NCBI RefSeq assembly: GCF_000526995.1
Contig: NZ_AZUI01000001.1
Location: 2,852,001 to 2,916,000 of the forward strand
Direction: 5' to 3'
From: Lacrimispora indolis DSM 755
GTDB lineage: Bacteria > Bacillota > Clostridia > Lachnospirales > Lachnospiraceae
Length of the DNA stretch: 64,000 nt
Within the stretch, counting starts at the first letter, position 1. Each line of letters opens with the position of its first letter. The translations under genes and the position numbers were made by a program. The notes beneath the pieces are model-generated. The model ran no database searches and was not told the DNA's origin. It was given only the letters and a program-made list of their open reading frames with translations. This document shows, one piece after another, positions 26,468-35,153 of the stretch.

Positions 26468-27541
26468 TTATCTTATTTTTTCTGCGGCCATCTGAGCCTT
26501 AATACACAATTCTGCGGCTTTAAAAGCATGTTCCTGTGTCATGGCAATTTCTGTCCGGTTTATACAGTCCAGGATCAGTTCGCCAAAGAAGGGGTAGCCT
26601 ACTTTCCCGCTGACATTTACATAATGTTCTTTTTCTCCGGTAACGTAGAATACATGATCGGAACGGTTGTCAACTCCCACATTGATATATTTACGAAGTT
26701 CAATGTACCCTTTGGTTCCCAGTATAAAAAGTCTTCCGTCGCCCCAGGAGCCCAGTCCGTCAGGGGTAAACCAGTCTACCCGGAAGTAGTTGCTGGAACC
26801 GTTGCTGCCTACTAACATGACTTCGCCAAAATCCTCAAATTCCGGATATTCCGGATGGTTATGGTTAGCCACCTGGCTGCGTACTACTTGTGCATCGGTG
26901 GAACCGCTGAAATACAGATATTGTTCAATCTGATGACTGCCGATGTCGCAGAGAATTCCGCCGTATTTCTCCTTCTGGAAAAACCATTGTGGACGGGACG
27001 GTGCATTTAAGCGGTGAGGGCCCATACCCATAACCTGCAGGATATCGCCTATGACCCCGTCTTTGATTAATTGGCCGGCATATACGGCGCTTTCCACATG
27101 AAGGCGTTCGCTGAAATATACCATGTATTTCTGACCCGTGGATTTTACCTTGCTTCTGGCTAAATCAATCTGCTCCAGTGTGGTAAAAGGAGATTTGTCG
27201 GTAAAATAATCCTTGCCGGCCTCCATTACCTTAAAACCTAAAGAAGCCCGGTCGCAGGGAATTGCAGCAGCGGCTACCAACTGGATGTCCGGGTCCGTAA
27301 GGATCTGATCCAGGCTCTCTGCCCGAATAGCCTGGGGATATGTACGGCAATAATCTTCTAAGAGCTTGGGGTCGTCGTCATACACATATTTCAGAGTCGC
27401 TCCAGCCTCTACAAGACCGTTGGTCATTCCATAGATATGTCCATGTTTTAAGGCGGTAACCGCAAACATAAATTCACCTGGTTTAACAACGGGTTTTGTT
27501 TTTCCTTGAGGGGCATAGTTCATGCCATCACTTTTTTGCAT
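26468..27541 (-). CDS. Gfo/Idh/MocA-family oxidoreductase (first copy)
   Basis: NAD(P)-dependent dehydrogenase-like protein of 357 residues. The N-terminal Rossmann half carries a degenerate first motif (TALKHGHIYGMTNGLVEAGA), AAAIPCDRASLGFKVMEAGKDYFTDKSP as the counterpart of the EKP motif, then a C-terminal beta-sheet domain with DIGSHQIEQYLYFSG in which the His is a typical catalytic candidate. I start at the ATG at 27541, eight bases after AGGAGG; an AT-rich open frame further upstream (to 27679) overlaps the promoter. It diverges from the LacI gene. The substrate is probably a sugar, inositol or deoxysugar derivative. Confidence 0.88.
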   Translation of the reverse strand: MQKSDGMNYAPQGKTKPVVKPGEFMFAVTALKHGHIYGMTNGLVEAGATLKYVYDDDPKLLEDYCRTYPQAIRAESLDQILTDPDIQLVAAAAIPCDRASLGFKVMEAGKDYFTDKSPFTTLEQIDLARSKVKSTGQKYMVYFSERLHVESAVYAGQLIKDGVIGDILQVMGMGPHRLNAPSRPQWFFQKEKYGGILCDIGSHQIEQYLYFSGSTDAQVVRSQVANHNHPEYPEFEDFGEVMLVGSNGSSNYFRVDWFTPDGLGSWGDGRLFILGTKGYIELRKYINVGVDNRSDHVFYVTGEKEHYVNVSGKVGYPFFGELILDCINRTEIAMTQEHAFKAAELCIKAQMAAEKIR

Positions 27542-27575
27542 TAGAAAATTCCTCCTGTTTTTTACTTTGATTTCT

Positions 27576-27604
27576 ATTATAAGTTTAGATTGAGGGGGAA
27601 ACAA
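27576..27604 (-). promoter_or_regulatory. Promoter of the first Gfo/Idh/MocA gene
   Basis: Minus-strand -35 TTGTTT (27599-27604) and perfect -10 TATAAT (27576-27581), 17-base spacer. No LacI-type operator overlaps it. Confidence 0.65.
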
Positions 27605-27737
27605 GGGAAATATAGGGAAATATAAACAAAAGTTATAGATGAAAATATAAAATAAATACAAGTATAGAATTTTATACAAAATAAAAAAAGGAAATTTGTT
27701 AAAACCATATAGATAATAAAAAAATACAAATAATATA

Positions 27738-27766
27738 TTGACAAATAATACAATTTAATTTACAAT
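27738..27766 (+). promoter_or_regulatory. Promoter of the LacI-family regulator
   Basis: Perfect TTGACA (27738-27743), 17-base spacer, TACAAT (27761-27766). The predicted start is near 27773, so the operator at 27791 lies in the 5' leader and could block elongation. Confidence 0.75.
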
Positions 27767-27790
27767 CTAATTGCTTTGGATTTTATTCGA

Positions 27791-27808
27791 TAAGTAAACG
27801 TTTACTTA
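27791..27808. promoter_or_regulatory. LacI-type operator O1 (perfect palindrome)
   Basis: TAAGTAAACGTTTACTTA is an 18-bp perfect palindrome with the CG centre typical of LacI/GalR operators. The same GTAAACGTTTAC core occurs twice more downstream of the regulator gene. Confidence 0.85.
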
Positions 27809-27848
27809 TAATAATAAGCAGATATCTACATAGTGAAAGAAGAGAAGC

Positions 27849-28883
27849 ATGAATAGAAAAAAGACTAATTCCCGTTATGTTACTATACGGGATGTTGCAG
27901 AAATGGCGGGAACCTCCATTGCCACCGTTTCATATGTGCTCAATGATTCGAAAGACCGGTACATCAGTGATGAACTGAGAGAACGGGTCTTAAACGCGGC
28001 GGCGGATTTGAATTATGTTAAGAGCGGGCTGGCCAGCAGCTTGAAAGGAAAGCAAAGGGGAATCCTGGCGGTACTGACACCCCAGTATGAGAATCCATTT
28101 TTTATGAGTATGTTTATTGCAATAGAGAAAATTGCGAATCAGTATGGTTATGTATTGTCAACCTGCAATACCTTTGATGATCCAAAGCATGAAAAAGAAG
28201 TTTTAGAACGTATGCTGACAATCCGGGCAGATGGATATCTGGTGATTCCTACTGTGGAAGGGGGAAAAAATATGTCCATCTTGATGGATAATAACCTTCC
28301 TTTTGTAGCAATAGAGCGTCCGTTGGCAAAAACGGAGCAATATCATTATGTAAGCAGCGATAACTTTGAAGTCGGTTTCCGGATTACGGAGCATTTGATA
28401 CAAAAGGGACACCGACATATTGGCATGATTTATTGGGATACGGCCATTACAAACGTTTACGAACGGGTGAGCGGATATAAAGAAGCGCTGAGACAGGCTG
28501 GAGTTTCCTTTGACCAGACATTGGTAAAGAAGGGCGATCTGAAAGAAGGAACCGGAATGAGACTGACCAAAGAGCTATTGGAAAACAGCCAGGTCACTGC
28601 TGTTATATATGGTCAGTATTTACTTGCGGAAGATGGAATTACTTATCTTCGAAAGCAGAAGGTGAAGATACCGGAAGAAATTTCTGTTGCCATGGTAGGA
28701 AATCCGGCATGGGCGCGGATGGAAGAGATTACAAGGATTGCCCAGGCTGGAACCAGGATGGGTGAGGTGGCTGCAAGAATCCTACTTGATCAACTGGAGG
28801 GAAAGACTATGCCAGGAGAATATATCAGACAAATTGTGGAATCGGATTTGTATGAAGGAGGAACTGTAAGTCAGCTGAATTAG
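27849..28883 (+). CDS. LacI-family transcriptional regulator
   Basis: Repressor of 344 residues. The N-terminal HTH (VTIRDVAEMAGTSIATVSYVLN, residues 11-32) and hinge helix (NYVKSGLASSLKGK) are followed by a periplasmic-binding-like effector domain. It sits between three operator copies: one in its own leader and two just before the TctC gene, so it should repress itself and the transport operon. A near-match operator core also lies inside its gene. The effector is not known; it is likely the transported carboxylate or a product of the oxidoreductases. Confidence 0.93.
   Translation: MNRKKTNSRYVTIRDVAEMAGTSIATVSYVLNDSKDRYISDELRERVLNAAADLNYVKSGLASSLKGKQRGILAVLTPQYENPFFMSMFIAIEKIANQYGYVLSTCNTFDDPKHEKEVLERMLTIRADGYLVIPTVEGGKNMSILMDNNLPFVAIERPLAKTEQYHYVSSDNFEVGFRITEHLIQKGHRHIGMIYWDTAITNVYERVSGYKEALRQAGVSFDQTLVKKGDLKEGTGMRLTKELLENSQVTAVIYGQYLLAEDGITYLRKQKVKIPEEISVAMVGNPAWARMEEITRIAQAGTRMGEVAARILLDQLEGKTMPGEYIRQIVESDLYEGGTVSQLN
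28449..28460. promoter_or_regulatory. Possible intragenic LacI operator
   Basis: ACAAACGTTTAC within the regulator gene matches 10 of 12 positions of the GTAAACGTTTAC core, including the CG centre. It could be an auxiliary operator, or chance in a coding Asn-Val-Tyr run. Confidence 0.3.
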
Positions 28884-28888
28884 TATTA

Positions 28889-28907
28889 ACGGGAGAAAAA
28901 CTCCCGT
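28889..28907 (+). other. Hairpin after the LacI gene
   Basis: ACGGGAG / CTCCCGT, a 7-bp stem with a five-A loop. No T-tract follows, so read-through from the regulator into the transport genes remains possible. Confidence 0.5.
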
Positions 28908-28920
28908 ATAGTATCGGCAT

Positions 28921-28938
28921 TAAGTAAACGTTTACCTA
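28921..28938. promoter_or_regulatory. LacI-type operator O2
   Basis: TAAGTAAACGTTTACCTA differs from O1 by one base. Its centre is 19 bp from the centre of O3, just under two helical turns. Confidence 0.82.
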
Positions 28939-28942
28939 ACAT

Positions 28943-28954
28943 GTAAACGTTTAC
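28943..28954. promoter_or_regulatory. LacI-type operator O3
   Basis: The GTAAACGTTTAC core is repeated here, 40 bases before the TctC start codon. Tandem O2-O3 would allow cooperative repression of the transporter operon. Confidence 0.82.
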
Positions 28955-28993
28955 TTAACAAATAAAACCATATTATATAAATCAGGAGGAAGT

Positions 28994-30112
28994 ATGATGA
29001 GAAAGAACAAAAGAACTTTGATTTTACTGGGAGTGGCACTGACTTTTGCAGCTGGTCTTACCGGTTGCAGCGGCGGGGGAAAAGCAACAACTGCGGCACT
29101 GGCCGAGAACCAGTCAACAGCGGCTGACCAGGAGACCGGTGAAACCGAACAAGCCAAATCCAAAAGTGACTATCCGACAAAAGATATCACGGTTATTGTC
29201 CCGTGGAATCCAGGTGGCGGTACCGATCTGACTGTTCGTGCTCTGGTGGAGGAAATGAGCGGCGACCTTGGTAAACGTATGACAGTAACCAACATGCCTG
29301 GCGCCAGCGGCTCGGTTGGAATGCAGGATGTCTATGATTCGCCTAAGGATGGATATAAGGTCTTGGGTCATGGTATGATGGCATTTACCAATTCTCAGGT
29401 TATGGGACTGGTGGACACAAGCTATAAGAAATGGGTAGTATGGGATGCTGCATTTTCTCCCAACGTAATTGCCGTTAAAAAAGATTCTCCTTATAAGACC
29501 ATTGAAGATCTCATTGCGGCTATGAAGGAAAACCCAGGTAAAATCACTGCCAGCAGCGCTGGCGTGGGAACTGGCGGACATATCGGAGCATCCGTATTTG
29601 CACAGGGAGTCGGTGCTGAGTTCACTCACATACCTTATGAAGGCGGTAACCCGGCAATTATCGCTGCATTGTCTGGAGAAGTAGATTTTACGGCACAGCT
29701 TTCTATGGAAATGATTGATATGATCCGTTCCGGAGACCTGATTGGCCTGGCTTGTTTGAGCGATGAGGATCTGGTGATTGATGGTCCTTCCGGAAAAATC
29801 ACCATTCCGTCCATTAAGTCTGTGGCACCGGAAATGGAGGAAATTCTTCCGCTTGGAGAGTCTTTTGGCATCATGGTACCAGAGGAAACACCAGAAGATG
29901 TGATCGAAGCACTGGATAGTGCTTATAAGAATGCTGTTGAGTCTGAATCATTTAAGAAGCTGGCAGATGATAAGGGGATGATCGTATTTGGATATGATGT
30001 GGTTGATACTTCTGAATATCTTGATAAACTGGCGTCCATTGTATGCTGGACTTTATATGACATCGGCAGTGCTAAAATTTCTCCAGATACGGTAGGTATT
30101 CCAAGACCATAA
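28994..30112 (+). CDS. TctC-like substrate-binding lipoprotein of a TTT transporter
   Basis: Extracytoplasmic solute receptor (Bug/TctC family) of 372 residues. Lipobox LTGC places the lipidated Cys at about residue 25, then a Ser/Thr/Gln-rich linker. The mature fold shows DITVIVPWNPGGGTDLTVRAL and the aspartate-bearing loop GASGSVG, both characteristic of Bug proteins that bind carboxylates through two water bridges. It is the first gene of a TctC-TctB-TctA operon, following two LacI operators and AGGAGGA. The ligand is probably a carboxylated metabolite; di- and tricarboxylates and sugar acids are the known range. Confidence 0.92.
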   Translation: MMRKNKRTLILLGVALTFAAGLTGCSGGGKATTAALAENQSTAADQETGETEQAKSKSDYPTKDITVIVPWNPGGGTDLTVRALVEEMSGDLGKRMTVTNMPGASGSVGMQDVYDSPKDGYKVLGHGMMAFTNSQVMGLVDTSYKKWVVWDAAFSPNVIAVKKDSPYKTIEDLIAAMKENPGKITASSAGVGTGGHIGASVFAQGVGAEFTHIPYEGGNPAIIAALSGEVDFTAQLSMEMIDMIRSGDLIGLACLSDEDLVIDGPSGKITIPSIKSVAPEMEEILPLGESFGIMVPEETPEDVIEALDSAYKNAVESESFKKLADDKGMIVFGYDVVDTSEYLDKLASIVCWTLYDIGSAKISPDTVGIPRP

Positions 30113-30189
30113 GCATCAGACGGCTGGACTGAGCCGGTGAAAGTAATCATGATTCACCGGCCCTTTTTACGGAAGGATAGGGTAAATAG

Positions 30190-30669
30190 ATGGGAGATAA
30201 AAAATATATTGATTTTTTTAGTGCGGTGGTGACAGGACTATTATCGATTTATGTCATCATAGACAGTATTCGTATGTATCTGGATGCAGGCGAGAAAATG
30301 TATTATTCGCCAGCATTTTTCCCCTTAATTCTGGGTGCGGGACTATTCATCTGTGCTGGGATTCTTATGAGCAGAAGCCTGAAAGGTATTGGTATTTCTG
30401 TTACCATGGCTCAAGTGAAAAAAAGTGCTGTAAGAGTTGTCCGTTCTGAAACCGTTAAAAAGGCTTTGATCGGGCTTTGTATTATGGGAATTTATGTTTT
30501 TGCATTACTTCCCATGCTGGGTTTTGTCATATCCACACTGATCTTTATTGTAGCTATGATGATGTATATGAAAGTAGGCAGTCTTATAAAGATTGTATTG
30601 ATTGCTGTTATAATTGTTGGGGCAGTTTATGTTACATTTCAGATGGCATTTGGCGTACTTTTACCATAG
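30190..30669 (+). CDS. TctB-like small membrane subunit
   Basis: A 159-residue membrane protein with four hydrophobic segments (about 9-27, 38-56, 97-118, 122-158), the layout of TctB, the poorly conserved small subunit of tripartite tricarboxylate transporters. It precedes TctA by 15 bases. The gene start has GGATAGGG and an ATG at 30190. Confidence 0.88.
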   Translation: MGDKKYIDFFSAVVTGLLSIYVIIDSIRMYLDAGEKMYYSPAFFPLILGAGLFICAGILMSRSLKGIGISVTMAQVKKSAVRVVRSETVKKALIGLCIMGIYVFALLPMLGFVISTLIFIVAMMMYMKVGSLIKIVLIAVIIVGAVYVTFQMAFGVLLP

Positions 30670-30684
30670 AGGAGGGAGAAGAGG

Positions 30685-32190
30685 ATGGCAGTAAATTATT
30701 TATTACAGGCATTGCAGATTGTTATGAGTCCAGTTAATTTTCTTACATTAATTGTATCTGTTTTTTTTGGCTTAATCGTTGGTATGCTTCCAGGACTGAC
30801 CTCTACCATGGCAGTAGCGCTGCTTACTGGTCTGACGTTTAGCTTATCAAAGGAGACGGCGATTGTTTCCTTAATAGGAGTTTATGTAGGATCTATCTCA
30901 GGCGGCTGTCAATCCGCAATATTACTTAATATTCCGGGAACTCCGGCCTCTGCGGCAACTGCAATGGACGGACATCCGTTAAGTAAGCAGGGAAAAGCAG
31001 GTCTGGCTATTTTTACAGCGACAGCAGCATCTGCATTGGGAACGATTTTAAGTGTTATCTGTGTTTTGACCTTGACCCCATTTCTTAGCGGCGTCGGATT
31101 GAAGTTCCAGACCTACGAGTTTTTTCTTCTGGCACTTTTTGGTATTGTGATCTGTGGCAATCTGGCTTCCAACGGGGATCCGCTGAAAGGCTGGATGGCT
31201 GGTTTTATGGGACTGCTGGTGGCTCAAGTCGGTCTGGATACGGTAGGAGCTTATCCGCGTTTTTCTTTTGGGATACTGAATCTGAAGGCTGGACTACAGC
31301 TGATTCCTATGATGATAGCATTGTTTGGTTTTCCGGAAATTCTCCGTTCCTTCCAAAAGGATGAGGGAAGTATTCTGGAGATGACGAAACTGGACATCAA
31401 GGAAGGTCTATTGTTGATTAAAAAGAATATTGCAGCTATCGTAAGGTCTTCTTTAATTGGAGTATTTGTAGGAATTGTTCCGGGAGTTGGGGAAGATATC
31501 GGCGGATGGCTTTCTTATTGGGCAACCAGGACTTTGAGCAAGGAACCTGAAAAGTTTGGAAAGGGTGCCTATGAAGGCGTTATATCAGCGGAGTCAGGTA
31601 ACAATGCCTGCGTAGGAGGTGCGGTTATACCGGTACTTTCTCTGGCAGTACCTGGAAGTACTTCGGCTGCGGTTCTGCTTGCAGCATTCTGGCTGCACGG
31701 GTACCGTCCGGGTCCGCTTCTAATGTCTGAAACACCGGAGTTTTTATATCAGATCGCCATTTATTTGCTTGTTTCCTCAATCGCGATGTTCTTTTTGGCA
31801 TTGCTGGTATCAAAGATAACTGTTAAGATTTTGTCATTGAAAAAAGAGACACTGATGCCGGCCATTTTTGTATTCTGTGTCCTCGGCTCCTATGTAATCC
31901 GTGGAAATTTCTTTGATATTAAGGTTATGTTTATATTTGGAATTATTGGCTTTTTACTTAGTTATGCCAAGTTCCCGGCAGCTCCGTTCTTACTGGGGCT
32001 GGTGCTTGGAAATATGGCTGATTCCAATTTAAGACGAGGGCTTAAGTTAAGTAATGGAGGTTTGCTCCCTTATGTAACCAGACCTATTTGCTTATTTTTT
32101 GTTATCGTGATTACCTGCTTAATATTGTCGCAGTTTGGGGTGTTTAATAAATTAAAAAAACGCAAATATAATCATGAGAGGACGGAATGA
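30685..32190 (+). CDS. TctA-like large membrane subunit
   Basis: Integral membrane transporter of 501 residues with about 11-12 helices. The family motifs are plain: GMLPGLTSTMAVALL near 33-47 and the paired NIPGTPASAATAMDGHPL near 91-108, plus the second-half repeat FVGIVPGVGEDIGGW. It uses the cation gradient to move the solute delivered by the TctC lipoprotein. The ATG has GGAGGG upstream. Its stop overlaps the following oxidoreductase start by four bases. Confidence 0.95.
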   Translation: MAVNYLLQALQIVMSPVNFLTLIVSVFFGLIVGMLPGLTSTMAVALLTGLTFSLSKETAIVSLIGVYVGSISGGCQSAILLNIPGTPASAATAMDGHPLSKQGKAGLAIFTATAASALGTILSVICVLTLTPFLSGVGLKFQTYEFFLLALFGIVICGNLASNGDPLKGWMAGFMGLLVAQVGLDTVGAYPRFSFGILNLKAGLQLIPMMIALFGFPEILRSFQKDEGSILEMTKLDIKEGLLLIKKNIAAIVRSSLIGVFVGIVPGVGEDIGGWLSYWATRTLSKEPEKFGKGAYEGVISAESGNNACVGGAVIPVLSLAVPGSTSAAVLLAAFWLHGYRPGPLLMSETPEFLYQIAIYLLVSSIAMFFLALLVSKITVKILSLKKETLMPAIFVFCVLGSYVIRGNFFDIKVMFIFGIIGFLLSYAKFPAAPFLLGLVLGNMADSNLRRGLKLSNGGLLPYVTRPICLFFVIVITCLILSQFGVFNKLKKRKYNHERTE

Positions 32191-33374
32191 GTTTGAAAAA
32201 AGTAGTAGTGGGAATGATTGGTTGCGGATTTGCTTCAGGATTGCATATGAACGGTTATGAAAAGATCTATGGAATGCAGGTGGTGATTAAGGCGGTTGCC
32301 AGCAATGGTCCGGCCAGCCAGACGGAGCAGTTTGTTAAGCGATATAACATTGCGGCTGTGTATGAAGATTATAAAGACATGTTAAAAGATGAAGAGATTG
32401 ATGTTATTGATATCTGCACACCTCCATTTTTACATGAAGAAATGGTTATTAATTCTTTAAAGGCAGGAAAGCATGTTATCTGTGAAAAGCCGTTAACCGG
32501 CTATTTTGACGAAGGGGACCAGGTAGATTATGTAGGTCTTTCTGTTCCAAAAGCCAAGATGTACGAAAAGGTAAGGGAACGGATTGAACGGATACGGGAG
32601 GTTGTGGAAAACAGTGACCGCTATTTTATGTATGCGGAGAACTGGGTATATGCTTCTGCGGTGCAAAAGAGTCTGGAGATCATACGTTCCCGCAAAGATA
32701 AAATCTTATTCATGCAGGCTGAGGAGAGCCACAATGGCTCTCATGCCTTTCATGCTGCCAACTGGAAGTATACCGGAGGCGGTGCTTTGATCAGGCAGGG
32801 ATGCCATCCGATTTCGGGTGTTCTGTTTTTAAAACAGGAGGAAGCAAAAGCCAGAGGCGAGCAGTTTGGCATCCGGTCCGTGCTGGCTGATGTAGGTGTA
32901 TGCACTAAGGCGCTAAAGAAGGAAGAACGTAGATATATTGATGCGGATCCGGTGGATGTAGAGGATATTGCAAACTTGACTATTACTTTTACAGATGGAA
33001 CAAAGGCCCATGTAGTATCTACGGATATTTTGGTGGGCGGAATGAAAAACTCCCTGGAAATTTATACTAACAGTTCTGTGCATCGCTGTAATATCAGTCA
33101 GTGCAATGATTTAGAAGTATATCATGAAGATGATAGTGGTTTGGAAGATGTGTATTTTTCGGAAAAGTTAGGAAATAAACAGGGCTGGCAGAATGTTGGA
33201 TTGAATGAAGAGCTGACAAGAGGGTACTTGGGTGAACTGCAGGATTTTATGGAGTGTGTGCTATATGGAAGAAAACCTTTATCGGATTTTTCTGTGGCAT
33301 ATTATACCGCTCAAGTAATGTACGCAGCATATCAGTCAGGTGAAGAAAAGCGTTTAATTGTATTGGAAGAATAA
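32187..33374 (+). CDS. Gfo/Idh/MocA-family oxidoreductase (second copy)
   Basis: NAD(P)-dependent dehydrogenase-like enzyme of 395 residues. A complete Rossmann motif (GMIGCGFASGLHM), VIDICTPPFLHEE and the canonical GKHVICEKPL with the catalytic-site Lys are present. The C-terminal domain has GGALIRQGCHPISGVLF. Translational coupling to TctA (ATGA overlap) strongly suggests that it acts on the imported compound, for example oxidising a hydroxyl of a sugar acid. It is distinct from the first copy at 26468-27541, which has a TDKSP motif in place of EKP. Confidence 0.9.
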   Translation: MSLKKVVVGMIGCGFASGLHMNGYEKIYGMQVVIKAVASNGPASQTEQFVKRYNIAAVYEDYKDMLKDEEIDVIDICTPPFLHEEMVINSLKAGKHVICEKPLTGYFDEGDQVDYVGLSVPKAKMYEKVRERIERIREVVENSDRYFMYAENWVYASAVQKSLEIIRSRKDKILFMQAEESHNGSHAFHAANWKYTGGGALIRQGCHPISGVLFLKQEEAKARGEQFGIRSVLADVGVCTKALKKEERRYIDADPVDVEDIANLTITFTDGTKAHVVSTDILVGGMKNSLEIYTNSSVHRCNISQCNDLEVYHEDDSGLEDVYFSEKLGNKQGWQNVGLNEELTRGYLGELQDFMECVLYGRKPLSDFSVAYYTAQVMYAAYQSGEEKRLIVLEE

Positions 33375-33482
33375 AATCTGTCAGATGCAGGCTTGACCTG
33401 CCGGAGCATTTGTTATCATCAGGGCATAAGGTAGGTTCCGATTAAGCCTGTAATTCAATTTTATATGAATATTATTTAACTG

Positions 33483-33530
33483 AACGACTGTTTCATCTGA
33501 TAAAAGGATGATATAGTCGTTTTCTTTTTC
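33483..33530 (+). terminator. Terminator after the TTT/oxidoreductase operon
   Basis: AACGACT / AGTCGTT outer stem with an inner CATC/GATG pair, then TTTCTTTTTC. It lies about 110 bases after the stop codon. Confidence 0.7.
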
Positions 33531-33718
33531 TGCCAGCATTTAATAAAGATTCTTTTCTCTTGTATTCATATTATGGAAGGCTTCCGTTTTTGGATTGGAA
33601 ATCAGAAACAGGAACATAAGGTATGTTGAAAAAGAAGGCAGAAAAAAATGAAAAAGAGAAAGGAAACCCTTATCTCTTGTGCAATAATCATACCACAAAA
33701 ATGAATTTTTTTCAAGTC
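33531..33718. other. Intergenic region, no gene recognised
   Basis: AT-rich stretch between the terminator and the next promoter. I see no open frame with a ribosome site and no RNA motif. Confidence 0.5.
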
Positions 33719-33747
33719 TTGTAATTCCGCTCCGCCTGGAGTAGACT
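33719..33747 (+). promoter_or_regulatory. Promoter of the DUF6323/DUF6179-like pair
   Basis: TTGTAA (33719-33724), 17-base spacer, TAGACT (33742-33747); about 30 bases from the start codon. Confidence 0.5.
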
Positions 33748-33778
33748 TTGTATTTATCAGAAGATAGGAGGGTTTTTT

Positions 33779-34234
33779 ATGGAAGATGGGAAGTGGCTAC
33801 AGACTGCAAACGACGGTTTTCAGATTGCCAGGGTAAAAGCGGCCAATGATTATACAAAAAGGTTTGGCCTTGTTTTAACGGATGAGGAGGCATCTCTGCT
33901 TATCGGGGAGAGGAAAAATGCTTTAAAGGAGCAGGAGCGGGTGGAATTCGGGGAGAGTATCCTTCCGAAACTGATTTTTGCGTTTTGTGATTCCCCGTAT
34001 ATTTATCAGGATAATTACGTGGATTCCCTGGGAAGGCTTCAGGATATGTTTTACCTGTATAAAAATGAATCATTGGATGAAATTACCGATGATGAACTGA
34101 TCAAATTTATGAAAGACCAGTTTGACGGACCGTGCCAGGGCTCTCTTGATCATCTGGAGGACACTGGATTGGAGGCTTTTGCCAGACGCGTCCGTTCTGG
34201 ATTAGATCTGTATGAAGACGACGATGAGTTTTGA
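33779..34234 (+). CDS. Uncharacterised protein, DUF6323-like
   Basis: A soluble, acidic protein of 151 residues without signal peptide or membrane segment. From memory it resembles DUF6323, a family found next to DUF6179 in Clostridia: the pattern LVLTDEEASLLIGERKNALK near residues 38-57, then IYQDNYVDSLGRLQDMFYLYKNE near 80-102. The ATG follows AGGAGGG. The next gene begins 23 bases before its stop codon, so the two are a coupled pair. No catalytic motif is visible and I assign no function. Confidence 0.7.
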   Translation: MEDGKWLQTANDGFQIARVKAANDYTKRFGLVLTDEEASLLIGERKNALKEQERVEFGESILPKLIFAFCDSPYIYQDNYVDSLGRLQDMFYLYKNESLDEITDDELIKFMKDQFDGPCQGSLDHLEDTGLEAFARRVRSGLDLYEDDDEF

Positions 34235-35072
34235 GACGGAAGAGCTAATTCCAATCGTGGCGGAATTAGCAGATAAATATACGGGAAAAGAGAGTACCTC
34301 CATTACTTATGAAAAAGCAAGGCAGCTCATGGAAGCGGTTTTGTACTGTATCCATGAATATGAAGCAGATGCAGAAAAAAGACGGGAGCTTCTTTCTATG
34401 GATGAGAAGGCAGTGGCAAAAAAGGTCTATAGCCTGGGATATGAGACGGTGCTGAAGAAGGTGAAGGAAACCCAGATTCTGTATAACAAGATAATTCCGG
34501 ATTTTAAGTATTATGAAAACCGGTGTTATCACGATACATTTGTCAAAGGAATCCCCTCTTTTTTTATGTATTATGATCCGCGTTTTCAGCCTCAGAATCA
34601 TATTCTTACGCTGGATTATCCGGTTTTGTATCCAGTGTATACTTTGATGGGAATTGATGCCATAAGCGCTTTTGTGAAATATGTCAGTCTGGAACAGGTT
34701 TTCCTTGGAAAATTACCGGATGAATATGTTCTCCATGTGCTGAGGGCCTATTCCCCGGATCACGGGGATCTGGTCATTAATCTTGCGGGCATTGTGCTGC
34801 GGAACATTCTGGGCTGCCGCATAGCAGGAAAAAGGGTCCGGGCCCAGGGATATACCCATGGGGAGCTGGAACGGCTCATCGGTTATGTAAACCGGGATAC
34901 CACAGCCTCATTGGAACAGGATATGGAGGGATTGGTTGATGAACTGGTACAGTCCGGATATGGCGGGCTGGAAGAATTGGGAGATTATCTGAAGGCTGAT
35001 CTGCGTAATTACAGCTATGAGCTGAAGAATGCAGTGGAAAACCAATGTCTGGATTCCATTCTTGCCATATAG
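34212..35072 (+). CDS. Uncharacterised protein, DUF6179-like
   Basis: A 286-residue soluble protein, mostly helical by composition. The pattern STSITYEKARQLMEAVLY near 27-44, FKYYENRCYHDTF, and HILTLDYPVLYPVYTLMGIDAI near 133-154 resembles DUF6179 as I recall it. It is translationally coupled to the DUF6323-like gene by a 23-base overlap, a conserved pairing that argues for a joint role. An alternative start at 34224 is possible. No function is known to me. Confidence 0.7.
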   Translation: MKTTMSFETEELIPIVAELADKYTGKESTSITYEKARQLMEAVLYCIHEYEADAEKRRELLSMDEKAVAKKVYSLGYETVLKKVKETQILYNKIIPDFKYYENRCYHDTFVKGIPSFFMYYDPRFQPQNHILTLDYPVLYPVYTLMGIDAISAFVKYVSLEQVFLGKLPDEYVLHVLRAYSPDHGDLVINLAGIVLRNILGCRIAGKRVRAQGYTHGELERLIGYVNRDTTASLEQDMEGLVDELVQSGYGGLEELGDYLKADLRNYSYELKNAVENQCLDSILAI

Positions 35073-35078
35073 AAACAG

Positions 35079-35126
35079 AAACAGAAGCCGGGGAGGGAAT
35101 GGTTATCTCCCCGGCTTCTGTTTTAA
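35079..35126. terminator. Bidirectional terminator between convergent genes
   Basis: A 17-bp perfect stem (AAACAGAAGCCGGGGAG / its complement at 35107-35123) with A-run before and T-run after; it serves both the DUF pair and the opposing ABC genes. Confidence 0.93.
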
Positions 35127-35153
35127 ATAGGTTTTCATCTGAAAGATATTTGC

